Of a DNA stretch of 64,000 nucleotides, positions 57,201-64,000 are shown in pieces. Positions within the stretch are counted from its first letter, which is position 1, and each line of letters begins with the position of its first letter. The notes under the pieces are model-generated. The model was given only the letters and a program-made list of their open reading frames with translations. It was not told where the DNA came from and searched no databases. The translations under genes and the position numbers were made by a program. This DNA is from Dechloromonas sp. H13 (GTDB lineage: Bacteria > Pseudomonadota > Gammaproteobacteria > Burkholderiales > Rhodocyclaceae). The stretch is taken from positions 267,380 through 331,379 of the forward strand of contig NZ_SSXX01000004.1 of assembly GCF_009469615.1 (NCBI RefSeq), in the 5' to 3' direction.

Positions 57201-57610
57201 CTGAGATAGGGCATCTGCCGGGCGAGGCTGGCGCACAGCGCATCGAGGGTCGTGATGCGCAGGCGGCCGGGGTGCTGCAGCAGCCCCCAGCCCTGGCGGG
57301 CATCGTGGTCGAGCACGGCGCGGGCGAGTTCGCAGGTCTGGCGCTTGTGCGGCGCCAGTGCGGCGGGATTGGCGGTGGCGACGGATTCGAGGCTGCCGAG
57401 GATGCGGTCGCGCATCTCGGTCGCCGCCTTGTTGGTGAAGGTCAGCGCGAGGACCTCCTCGGGATGGCGGACCTCGGCCAGCAGGCGCAGGTAGCGCTGG
57501 GTCAGCAGTTCGGTCTTGCCGGCACCGGCCGGCGCCTCGACGATGAACGAGGCCAGTTCGAGCGCGCGCAGGCGGGCGGCGGCATCTTCGGCGAGGCGGC
57601 GGTCGCTCAT
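54236..57610 (-). CDS. AddA-like UvrD-family helicase-nuclease
   Basis: An 1124-aa protein with an SF1A helicase (about 1-870): Walker A APAGAGKTELLTQRYL, motif II LLVDEFQDTSPLQ, ALTFTNKAATEMRDRI, and the late motif IHKSKGLEFDTVILPG. A C-terminal RecB-type nuclease follows (about 985-1110): VDYKTV (the D-x-x in RWIVDYKT) and QLARYASL. With the AddB-like partner it should process double-strand breaks for RecA loading. It overlaps AddB by 4 bp (ATGA). Confidence 0.92.
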   Translation of the reverse strand: MSDRRLAEDAAARLRALELASFIVEAPAGAGKTELLTQRYLRLLAEVRHPEEVLALTFTNKAATEMRDRILGSLESVATANPAALAPHKRQTCELARAVLDHDARQGWGLLQHPGRLRITTLDALCASLARQMPYLSRFGAQPGVTDDALPHYRTAARRTLEMVEAEGPDAEVVAAALQFMDNDAGRLEALIVSLLGRREQWLHHAGRIGEEDLRTEVSAGFAALIGRDLAELAGRLDATLQATLMPPLRYAAANLPARLGALLDWQTPLGADLADLPAWQALAGVLLTGKGEWRKNFTKNDGFPADKEGKPFKEAIVAAVDQLAGNDGLAAALAQAVDLPTPELDDGEWSTVEACARLLQLAAGQLWLAFQEAGAVDFGEIAARASLALGDDDAPTDLAQALDYRISHLLVDEFQDTSPLQVDLLEKLTRGWTPGDGRTLFVVGDPMQSIYRFRKADVGLFLRVRQRGIGDIRLENLRLFRNNRSHPAIVDWVNQTFPQVFPAADSPERGAVRYAESAATLAPCADSGVRIHALLAGDDGTEAGEAARVIDVIRTTLREHPDQRIAVLVRARSHLDELVAAIRRDAPELRFQAVDIEGLADRQHVQDLLILAHALFHRADRVNWLALLRAPWCGLTLHDLHQLAADDRLSTIWQLMQDEARVDRLSNDGRQRLRQVRDILREALAQQGRQHPRRWLQGVWLMLGGPRCLESPAALADVDAFFALMDELAAAGKLDPETLQEKSVELFAPPDPLAGAQIQMMTIHKSKGLEFDTVILPGLQRVARGGESSLLLWDEVTVADTHEHLVVAPLKARGASADGPTAYDYLRRLEAERSAHEAERLLYVAATRAIRALHLFGTLEPDAKQETGLKTPAAGSLLRLLWPHTAGPAFAAALAGEPAAAAAAPGGVDAASFVPQLIRLRTPALPGEFLTAPATPPGNPPADETPAPALDAAVGTLVHRCLELVANDALANWSAARIRSLEPAYRRWLAHAGHGPAEAAAGAATVVGALCRTLESAAGRWVLAQADAAAAEQAWSSRATPEEGTVAVHHVIDRIFIADGCRWIVDYKTVHVPEGADESAFLNARAADYRPQLARYASLFASDPLPLRLAIFFPLQGVLVELP

Positions 57611-60297
57611 GCTCGGCCTCCGGCGGCGGCCCGTTCGAGTTGCCGGCGGCGCTCGGCCAGGCGCAGCAGCGGCCTGACGTCGCAATAGGCGAGCAGGTTC
57701 TCGTCGGCGACGACGACGCCGGCGACGCCGGCGCGCACTTCGCCGGCCACCGCTTGCAGGCGCGCCTGCCAGTGGCGGACGACGGCGGCCCAGTCGGGGA
57801 ACTGCGCCGGGTCGAACAGCTTCTGCTTGTCGTCGCCGACACCGGCGATCCCTGGCAGCAGGTCGCGCTCCTCGGCAACGCCGGCGAAGGCCGGCTTGTC
57901 CGCCAGGACCTTGGCGAAAACCACGGCGGCGACCGGCTCGGGCGAGGCGAGCGCGGCGTAGATCGGCAACTGCGGTTCGGTCAGCCGTTCGCTTGCCCAG
58001 TTTTTGGTGTCGATCGTCGCCCCGGTCTTGTAGTCGATGATGATCCGGCGGCCGTCGGCCAGCTGATCGATGCGGTCGACGAACATTTTGACCCGGATTT
58101 GCTCGATCTCGACCAGCGCTTCCTGCTCGCAGGCGACGACCGTGAAGGGCGCGCCGCGCTGCGCCTCGAAGTCGAGCCAGGTGGCGAGCAGGCGCGCCAG
58201 GCGGATTCCCTCCAGCTGGCGGAAGCGCGTCGGCAGTGCGCTGCGCCGTGCGTTCTCGAATTCGGCGAGCGCCGTTGCCACGGCGGTGGCGATGGCGGCG
58301 CCGCGGGCAGCGTCGCTCATGACGGCCAGCGTCGCCGAATCGCCGGTGGTGCGCCAGAAGGCTTCCAGGGCCCCATGCACCAGTGTGCCGCGGGCGCGTG
58401 GATCGAGGCCCTCGACCGGTGCTTCCAGCGCCTCGCCGGCGAGGCGGTAGCGGAAGTAGCCCCAGGCCGGACAGATCGCCTGCGCGCGCAGCAGCCAGGT
58501 GCCGCCGGCCACCCGTTCGCCGTCGCCGACCGGCGGCGCCTGCGCGTCGAGCAGGCCGACGCAGGCGTCCGGCGCCTCGGCGGCGAGTCGTTGCGCCAGG
58601 GTCGCCGCCGGCGCCGGGGCGTCGGTCATCGCCGCAAGGCCGGCGAGCAACGGGCTCCGGCGGAGCAGGCGGTTGCCGGCGCTGGCCGGGTACGAGAAGA
58701 CGACTTCCGGTGCCGCCTGCAGCAGGCGGGCATGCACGCAGGAGGCGAATTCGAGTTCGACCTCGGCGCTGGCGTGCGCGGCGCCCGCCTGGCGCAGCAG
58801 TTCGGCCGGCAGCAGCGGGTTGGGCCGCGGTGCCGGCGGCCAGGCGTCGTCGCTCATGCCCATTACCCACAGGGCGTCGAATTCGAGGCCCGCGCTTTCG
58901 AGGATGCCGAGCACCTGGATCGCCGGCTGGCCGCGGGTTTCGGGCTGGAAAATGCGCTGACGGCAGAGTTGCGCCAGGCGGCGCGCCGCCTCGCCCTGGC
59001 TCAGCGGCCCGAGCACGCCGTCGAGGCTGCCGAGGCTGTCGAGGAGGGCGGAAAAGGCGCGGCGCGCCTGGTATTCATGGCTGGAGAGGCTGCGTTCGCC
59101 GGGCCAGCCGGCCGTCCGCAGCCATTGGCGGAAGAGCGCCGCCCATTGCGACAGCGGCCGCCGCCGTCCGCCCGCCGCGGTCGCAGCGTCGAGCAGGGCC
59201 GCCAGATGCTCCGTCGTCTGCGGGCACGGCGGAGGATCGCCGGCGCCGGCCAGCCGGACGGCCAAGCGCAGCAGGGCCGCCGGGCGGATGAAATAGGGCA
59301 GATCGCGGCGCATGGCGGCGTCGAGGCGGGCGCGGCCGTCGCCTTCGCTGGCGGCCGCCGACCAGTCGGGCGCGCGCAGCAGGGCGCCGAGGCGGGATTG
59401 CTCGACCTTGCCGCCACCGGCCAGCGCGATCAGTTCGAGCGCCGTCGCGACCAGCGGCTGGGCCGCCAGCGGACGGCCGAGCGAAATGTTGTAGGTCCGG
59501 GCCGCCTCGGCGGCTGCCGGGCGGATCAGCCCGGGATGCAGGACGTCGTCGAGGGCGAAGGCCAGCGGGTCGCGGATGGCGGCGAGGTCGGGGGCGACGA
59601 TGGCGAGCCGGGCCTGCGGCGCCACGGCCAGCTTGCGTTGCGCCCAGGCGGCGACCGCCGCGCACTCGGCTGCCGGGTCGGGGCAGCGCAGGGTGGTCGG
59701 CGGCTCGGCGGCCTGCCGGCCGGCCGGTCGCGCGACGACGAGGCAGCCGCGCTCCGCGAGCGCCCGCTTGAGGCGGGCCTCGAACGGCGTTTCGCGATCG
59801 AAGCCGGCGAATTCGATTTCGGCCGGTAATTGCAGTCGACCACGCTCGATCTGCTCGACGACCAGCGCCTGCTGCCCGGCCGGGTCGATCGCCTGCGCCG
59901 CCCGGCAGCGTTTCAGGAATTCGCCCTGCCAGGCCAGGAATCGCCGGGTTTCCTCGGCGGCGCTCGCGGCCGCCGGCAGCGACAACTGCCAGACGCGGGT
60001 CAGGGCGTGCGCCTCGGCGGCCGATGCCGCCATGCCCTGGATGTCGAACAGCGGCGCTGAGTCGTCGGGCAGGGAATCGGCGATCACCTTTTCCCACAGC
60101 AGGACTTCGGCGAAGGGATCGAGCGCCTGCGGCAGGACCGCCGTGCCGCTCAGCAAGGCCTCGTCGGCGAGCGTCGCCAGCCACTGGGCGACGGTCAGCG
60201 CCCGCGGCGTCTGCCAGACCGCGGCGTTGCCCGGCGCCATCCCGCGCAGCGTCTGGGCGAGGCGCGAGGTGGCGCAGAGGAGCAGGCGGTCGGTCAA
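57607..60297 (-). CDS. AddB-like helicase-fold/PD-(D/E)XK nuclease
   Basis: An 896-aa protein that matches the AddB-like partners of AddA. A degenerate helicase-like body is followed by a C-terminal RecB-type nuclease (about 735-865) with MFVDRIDQL, IIIDYKTG and QLPIYAAL. Walker A is not evident. The start is uncertain; I use the TTG at 60297, 10 bp after the comEA stop, because upstream codons overlap the comEA tail. Together with AddA it replaces or supplements RecBCD. Confidence 0.85.
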   Translation of the reverse strand: MTDRLLLCATSRLAQTLRGMAPGNAAVWQTPRALTVAQWLATLADEALLSGTAVLPQALDPFAEVLLWEKVIADSLPDDSAPLFDIQGMAASAAEAHALTRVWQLSLPAAASAAEETRRFLAWQGEFLKRCRAAQAIDPAGQQALVVEQIERGRLQLPAEIEFAGFDRETPFEARLKRALAERGCLVVARPAGRQAAEPPTTLRCPDPAAECAAVAAWAQRKLAVAPQARLAIVAPDLAAIRDPLAFALDDVLHPGLIRPAAAEAARTYNISLGRPLAAQPLVATALELIALAGGGKVEQSRLGALLRAPDWSAAASEGDGRARLDAAMRRDLPYFIRPAALLRLAVRLAGAGDPPPCPQTTEHLAALLDAATAAGGRRRPLSQWAALFRQWLRTAGWPGERSLSSHEYQARRAFSALLDSLGSLDGVLGPLSQGEAARRLAQLCRQRIFQPETRGQPAIQVLGILESAGLEFDALWVMGMSDDAWPPAPRPNPLLPAELLRQAGAAHASAEVELEFASCVHARLLQAAPEVVFSYPASAGNRLLRRSPLLAGLAAMTDAPAPAATLAQRLAAEAPDACVGLLDAQAPPVGDGERVAGGTWLLRAQAICPAWGYFRYRLAGEALEAPVEGLDPRARGTLVHGALEAFWRTTGDSATLAVMSDAARGAAIATAVATALAEFENARRSALPTRFRQLEGIRLARLLATWLDFEAQRGAPFTVVACEQEALVEIEQIRVKMFVDRIDQLADGRRIIIDYKTGATIDTKNWASERLTEPQLPIYAALASPEPVAAVVFAKVLADKPAFAGVAEERDLLPGIAGVGDDKQKLFDPAQFPDWAAVVRHWQARLQAVAGEVRAGVAGVVVADENLLAYCDVRPLLRLAERRRQLERAAAGGRA

Positions 60298-60307
60298 GCC
60301 GGGCAGG

Positions 60308-60913
60308 TCAGTTCGCGGGTGGTCGGGCGGGCTGCGCCGGCCTGGCCGGCATGGCGGGAGTGGCCGCCGGCGCGGCCGGCGGTGTCGCCGGCGCCGCGGC
60401 AGCCGGTTGGGCAGGTTTGCCGGGAACGGCCGGGCGGGCGGGTTGCGCGGGCATCGCCGGCGTTGCCGGCGTCGGCCTCGGGTCGCTGGCGGCCGGGGAT
60501 GCCGGATGGGCCGGTGCTGCCGGCTTCGTTTCCGGGGACGGTGGCAGGGCCGGCCTGGCCGGTGCCGCGGGGTGGGCCGGGGTCGCCGTCGCGGCAGCCG
60601 GTTTCGCCTGAGCCTTGGGCGCCGCCGGTGCCTGAACCGCCGGCGCGTGCGGTGCTGAAGCACCGACCGTCACGTCGCGGCGGATGTCCCTGAGGGTGGC
60701 CGGTCCGATACCCGGGACATTCTGCAGATCGTCGACTGACCTGAAGGGGCCGTTCTGCCGCCGGTAATCGACGATGGCCTGCGCCTTGGTCGGGCCGATG
60801 CCCTTGAGAGCGTCCAGTTCTTCACGGCTGGCGGTGTTGATGTTGATCTGGGCCAGCGCCAGGCCGGACAGCAACAGCCAGCCGGCGAGGGCGCGCAGCA
60901 GGTTTCTGATCAT
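60308..60913 (-). CDS. ComEA-like helix-hairpin-helix protein with Pro/Ala-rich tail
   Basis: A 201-aa exported protein with signal peptide (about 1-21). A ComEA-type double HhH domain covers about 22-82 ([34 protein letters not shown]) and binds DNA; such proteins act in DNA uptake or periplasmic DNA binding. The last 115 residues are Pro/Ala-rich low-complexity sequence, far longer than in most ComEA proteins, and may span the cell wall or be a flexible linker. It lies 10 bp before the AddB-like gene. Confidence 0.88.
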   Translation of the reverse strand: MIRNLLRALAGWLLLSGLALAQININTASREELDALKGIGPTKAQAIVDYRRQNGPFRSVDDLQNVPGIGPATLRDIRRDVTVGASAPHAPAVQAPAAPKAQAKPAAATATPAHPAAPARPALPPSPETKPAAPAHPASPAASDPRPTPATPAMPAQPARPAVPGKPAQPAAAAPATPPAAPAATPAMPARPAQPARPPAN

Positions 60914-60934
60914 GGCGATCCCCGATCGAGGAAA

Positions 60935-61561
60935 TTATTGAGCCGCGGGCGCGGCGGGGGCCGGCGGTGCGGGCGGCGTCGCGGGGGCGACCGAAACGAG
61001 CAGCGCTTCCTCGTAGGTGGCGGCGATCTGGTCGCCGACGCGAATGTCCTTCAGCACTTCCCTGTCCTTGACGACGAGGTCGACGCTGCGCTGCGGGCCG
61101 CGCAGCGTGATCGTGCCGGCGCCCGCATCCACGGCGGTGACGTCGGCGAGCACCTTGACCGTGCGGGCCTTGCCGGCGGCCGGCACTTCTCCCGGCTTGG
61201 CGACCATCGCCTGTTCCGATTCGATGCGCTCGCGCAGGCGGCCGCCGCCCTTCTTGAGTTCGATCCCGAGCGCGGCGATGTAATTCAGGGTGACGAGGTC
61301 GCCGACCTTGATCTGCTTGAAGTTCTTGACCTGCGGGCCGGCCGTGAAGGTCACGTCCTGGCCCGATCCGCCCTTGATCGTCAGCTCGCGCCTGGTCTTG
61401 TCGATGGCGGTGACGATGCCCTGGAGTTCGACGGCTTCGGTGATGGTCGCGGCGCCCTTCTCCTTTTCGACGACGGTTACCGCTTTCGGCGGTTCCTGGG
61501 CGGCAGCGACGGCGGGCAGGGTGGCGATCAGGGTGGCGAGCAGCAGGGAACGGGTTTTCAT
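60935..61561 (-). CDS. Exported protein of unknown function with two beta-rich repeats
   Basis: A 208-aa protein with a signal peptide (about 1-21, ending AAAQE). Two similar beta-rich segments are visible: VELQGIVTAIDKTRRELTIKGGSG (about 44-75) and KVLADVTAVDAGAGTITLRGP (about 135-160), which suggest a duplicated OB-like fold as in DUF5666-type proteins. The C-terminus is Pro/Ala-rich (PPAPPAPAAPAA). The family assignment is uncertain. It lies between comEA and the second patatin-barrel gene. Confidence 0.72.
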   Translation of the reverse strand: MKTRSLLLATLIATLPAVAAAQEPPKAVTVVEKEKGAATITEAVELQGIVTAIDKTRRELTIKGGSGQDVTFTAGPQVKNFKQIKVGDLVTLNYIAALGIELKKGGGRLRERIESEQAMVAKPGEVPAAGKARTVKVLADVTAVDAGAGTITLRGPQRSVDLVVKDREVLKDIRVGDQIAATYEEALLVSVAPATPPAPPAPAAPAAQ

Positions 61562-61615
61562 GGCGCATTGCTCCTTCGGAAAATGCCGATTATGCCAGCG
61601 AACTGGAGGCGGGTT

Positions 61616-63817
61616 CTATGGAATGCCGATGTTCAGGAAGAGATTGGAGGCGCCGCTGGTCGAGTAGCCGACGCCGAGATAGGCAGGACCGAACGGCGTT
61701 TCGCCGCCGAGATAGATGGCGGCGGAATTGAGGATGTTGGTGCCGCTGAGATTCGTTTCGGTGTAGTAGGTGCCGACATGGGCGCCCTCGAGGGCGAAGC
61801 CGAGGCGCATGTCGCCGCGCAGGCCGATCGGGAAGGTCCCGATGATCTGCTCGGCGCGGATGCCGGCATAGGTGATTTCGTCGCCGAGAATCTGGCCGCG
61901 GGCAAAGGCGCTCATGTTCAGGAAGCCGCCGAGCCGGCCGGCGCTGTAGAACGGGAGTTGTCCGCGCGGGGAACCGACGTAATTGGCGCGCCCGGTGATC
62001 ACCGTCTTGCCGAGCGAGAAGGCGCCCTGCACGTCGACTTCGGCGCGTGCGAACCCGGCGTCATTGGAATCGAAATAATCGAGCTTCGTCGACCAGCCCT
62101 GCGTCGCGAAGTAGAGCCGGTTCATCTGGTCCAGCGAAAGTCGGGCATTCCAGCCGGAGTATGAGGTTTCGAAATTGGGCAATTGCGACGCGCCGATGTC
62201 GCGGTCGAAATTGCGCTTTTGCTCGATCCAGCCGAGGCGGGCCTGGCCAAGGGTGCCGAAATTGGTGCCGACCGACAAGGCGAACGCGGTGCCCGAGTTG
62301 GTGTATTGGGCAACACGGCTGTTGTCCTGGAAGATATCCTGCTGTATCCGTTCGTACTTGACGCCGGTCTCGACGAAGAAGCGTTGCGCTGGGTCGAGCG
62401 GCTGATAGAAGTCGATGCCGGCCCCCAGATTGCTGCCGATGCCGACCGTTACCAGCAGTTCGGCACCGAGGTCGTTGATTAGCGTCTTCTGGTAGGCGGC
62501 CCGCAGGCCGAAGCTGGATCCCTGGTTGCTGTCGGTGTCCAGATTCAGCGCGAAACGCAGGTAGTCCGGCCCCCAGCTCTTTTCCACAGGGAGAATGCGC
62601 AGGATATTGCGGTCGCGCTGGTTGAGCAGCTGGTAATCGACGCTCTGGTAAAAGCCGTCACCGTACATGCGCAGGACATCGCGGTCGATGCTGGAAGTGG
62701 CCAACTGCTCGCCGGGCTTGATCGTCAGCTGGCGTTCGACCATGGCCGGGTTGACGCGCTCGAGGCCGGCGATCTCGATTTCATCGATGACCGGCTTCGG
62801 CTTGTAGCTGCGATCGATCGGTTCCCGCCATTGGGCGTACGTGGCGGCATCGGTGCCGAGCCTGGCCAGGCGGTCGCGCACTGCTTCGGCAGCGGCGCGC
62901 CCGCGGTCGGCGGCCTCGGCGTTGCGGCTGAAATCGCCGGCGCTGATCGTTCCGAGATCGGGCTGGATGTAGATGTCGGTCGGCTTGAGGGTGGCCAGCG
63001 AGCGGGTCACGTTCTGCTCGGTCAGGATGTTGACCATCTGCGCCGAGATGGTCAGCAGCGAACCGACGCGTTCGGCGGGCATCAGGGGCGACCCCACGTT
63101 GATCGCGATCACGATGTCGGCGTCGCAGCGTTCGCGCGCCTCGGCGATCGGCACGTTATCGACGAGGCCGCCATCGACCAGCTTTCGCCCGTCGCGCGTG
63201 ATCGGCGCCAGCAGTCCCGGTACCGACATGCTGGCGCGCATGGCCGTGGTCAGGCTGCCGTCGCGCATGACCACGCGCTCGCCGGTGCCGATGTCGGTCG
63301 CGATCAGCGACACCGGCAGCGGCAGCTTCTCGATGACACGCTCGGTCCGGTTGGCACCGACCAGCTGGTTGAAGAAGAGCTTGATCTTGATCCCGTCGAC
63401 AACGCCAGGCGGGAAGCGGACGCCATCGCTCGACACGCCGAGCTCGGAGCCGGGAATGAAGCGGCGCAGCGTCTCCTTGAAACGGTAATTGACATCCGAA
63501 AAGTCGGGGATGTCGCTGAACATGGTGTCCCAGTCTGCCTCGGCCAGCGCCTTCCGCATCATGGCCGGGGTCAGGCCCGACGCGTAGGCGCCGGCGACCA
63601 GCGCGCCCATGCTGGTGCCCGCCACGCAGTCGACCGGAACCTTCAGCTCCTCAAGGACTTCCAGCACCCCGATGTGCGCCGCGCCGCGGGCGCCACCGCC
63701 ACCGAGCACGAGGCCGATTTTCGGATGTCCGTCAGCGGCGATCGCCTGGGTGCTCAACAGCAACGCCAGCGAGGTGGAAGCGAGAAGACGCAGGAGTCGG
63801 GGCAGGGAGGTTTTCAT
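61616..63817 (-). CDS. Patatin-like phospholipase with outer-membrane barrel, paralogue
   Basis: A 733-aa paralogue of the protein at 38887-41091: signal peptide (about 1-27, ending AIAAD), patatin domain with GGGGARGAAH, GTSMG and VDGGLVDN, POTRA region, then a C-terminal barrel ending LFLNIGIP. The ATG lies about 12 bases after the T-tract of the OmpA-family terminator and has no visible Shine-Dalgarno sequence, so expression may depend on read-through. An upstream GTG at 63907 is in frame but would overlap the OmpA gene. Confidence 0.9.
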   Translation of the reverse strand: MKTSLPRLLRLLASTSLALLLSTQAIAADGHPKIGLVLGGGGARGAAHIGVLEVLEELKVPVDCVAGTSMGALVAGAYASGLTPAMMRKALAEADWDTMFSDIPDFSDVNYRFKETLRRFIPGSELGVSSDGVRFPPGVVDGIKIKLFFNQLVGANRTERVIEKLPLPVSLIATDIGTGERVVMRDGSLTTAMRASMSVPGLLAPITRDGRKLVDGGLVDNVPIAEARERCDADIVIAINVGSPLMPAERVGSLLTISAQMVNILTEQNVTRSLATLKPTDIYIQPDLGTISAGDFSRNAEAADRGRAAAEAVRDRLARLGTDAATYAQWREPIDRSYKPKPVIDEIEIAGLERVNPAMVERQLTIKPGEQLATSSIDRDVLRMYGDGFYQSVDYQLLNQRDRNILRILPVEKSWGPDYLRFALNLDTDSNQGSSFGLRAAYQKTLINDLGAELLVTVGIGSNLGAGIDFYQPLDPAQRFFVETGVKYERIQQDIFQDNSRVAQYTNSGTAFALSVGTNFGTLGQARLGWIEQKRNFDRDIGASQLPNFETSYSGWNARLSLDQMNRLYFATQGWSTKLDYFDSNDAGFARAEVDVQGAFSLGKTVITGRANYVGSPRGQLPFYSAGRLGGFLNMSAFARGQILGDEITYAGIRAEQIIGTFPIGLRGDMRLGFALEGAHVGTYYTETNLSGTNILNSAAIYLGGETPFGPAYLGVGYSTSGASNLFLNIGIP

Positions 63818-63829
63818 TTTTTTGATCGT

Positions 63830-63859
63830 AAAAAAAAACCCCGCGCGAGCGGGGTTTTT
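63830..63859 (-). terminator. Rho-independent terminator after OmpA-family gene
   Basis: On the minus strand the stem CCCCGC-TCGC-GCGGGG (63839-63854) is followed by about nine Ts. It lies about 20 bp after the OmpA-family stop and directly before the patatin-barrel start codon. Confidence 0.9.
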
Positions 63860-63875
63860 GATGAAGCGCGGAGGC

Positions 63876-64000
63876 TTACTTGGTGCCGATGATTTCGATG
63901 TCGGCACGACGATCCGGCTGCAGGCACTCGATCAGGGCCTTGGTCTTGGCATTGCCCTTGCACTTGTCGCCGGTCACCGGCTGGGTCTTGCCCTTGCCTT
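63876..64000 (-). CDS. OmpA family protein, C-terminal end (partial)
   Basis: The last 40 codons of an OmpA-family outer membrane protein, running off the right edge. The end carries QPVTGDKCKGN and LIECLQPDRRADIEIIG, typical of the Cys-containing peptidoglycan-binding C-terminus of betaproteobacterial OmpA proteins, with two cysteines that may form a disulfide. The upstream barrel and linker are outside the window. The stop is TAA at 63876-63878. Confidence 0.9.
   Translation of the reverse strand, partial: GKGKTQPVTGDKCKGNAKTKALIECLQPDRRADIEIIGTK

Noticed and set aside
60400..60660. Pro/Ala-rich tail of ComEA as a frameshift
   Set aside because: The tail keeps a single frame with no stop and no shift in codon pattern; it is a genuine low-complexity tail.

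Overview
The window is a high-GC bacterial chromosome segment from a betaproteobacterium, probably Rhodocyclales (Azonexus/Dechloromonas-like). That placement is an inference from gene order (lolB-ispE-tRNA-Gln-prs-rplY-pth-ychF; ftsY-ftsE-ftsX opposite M16-M16-rsmD-coaD-ferredoxin; coaE-zapD-yacG-mutT) and from family resemblance, not from a marker gene. Two lower-GC integrated elements interrupt this core.

Region 1 (1-about 2300) is the end of an integrated element. It holds an AlpA-type regulator, an unknown protein and a tyrosine integrase whose 5' end faces the 3' end of ychF. Five TACCCGG-type repeats lie just upstream of the integrase, and a perfect 26-bp palindrome lies between the unknown gene and alpA. 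Region 2 (2303-26897) is core: translation and PRPP genes, tRNA-Gln, isoprenoid and lipoprotein genes (ispE, lolB), mutM, a dynamin-like GTPase, coaD/rsmD, an M16 protease pair, ftsY-ftsE-ftsX with a Tat-type lipoprotein flavoenzyme, a NamZ-like muramidase, a TrpB2 enzyme, and coaE-zapD.

Region 3 (about 26880-33922) is a complete, roughly 7-kb integrative element inserted in the last codons of zapD. Both att copies are visible: attL encodes T-F-C-N-L-stop with synonymous codons, and attR keeps the other copy, whose TGA overlaps the yacG ATG. The backbone is integrase, unknown protein, AlpA and a Rep_trans-like rolling-circle initiator. The cargo is a small HTH protein, a divergent PD-(D/E)XK nuclease-like gene, an NrtR-like regulator with a degenerate Nudix box, an ADP-ribosylglycohydrolase with intact metal ligands, and a 63-aa acidic protein. 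An 18-bp near-palindrome sits in the divergent intergenic region. This NAD/ADP-ribose-themed cargo is the best candidate here for an undescribed system. Element 1 shows the same int-unknown-alpA order and is probably a relative.

Region 4 (33926-64000) is core again: yacG, a Nudix-ThiE fusion, a DUF815 ATPase, mltA, amtB, a patatin/outer-membrane-barrel protein, a sirtuin, an MBL/beta-CASP hydrolase and uvrA. An envelope-lipid group follows (dgkA, PAP2, LTA-synthase-like), then a signalling cluster (two solute-binding proteins, diguanylate cyclase, response regulator, histidine kinase). The window ends with AddA/AddB-like helicase-nucleases, ComEA, a second patatin-barrel paralogue and the 3' end of an OmpA-family gene. 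No CRISPR array, rRNA or IS element was seen.
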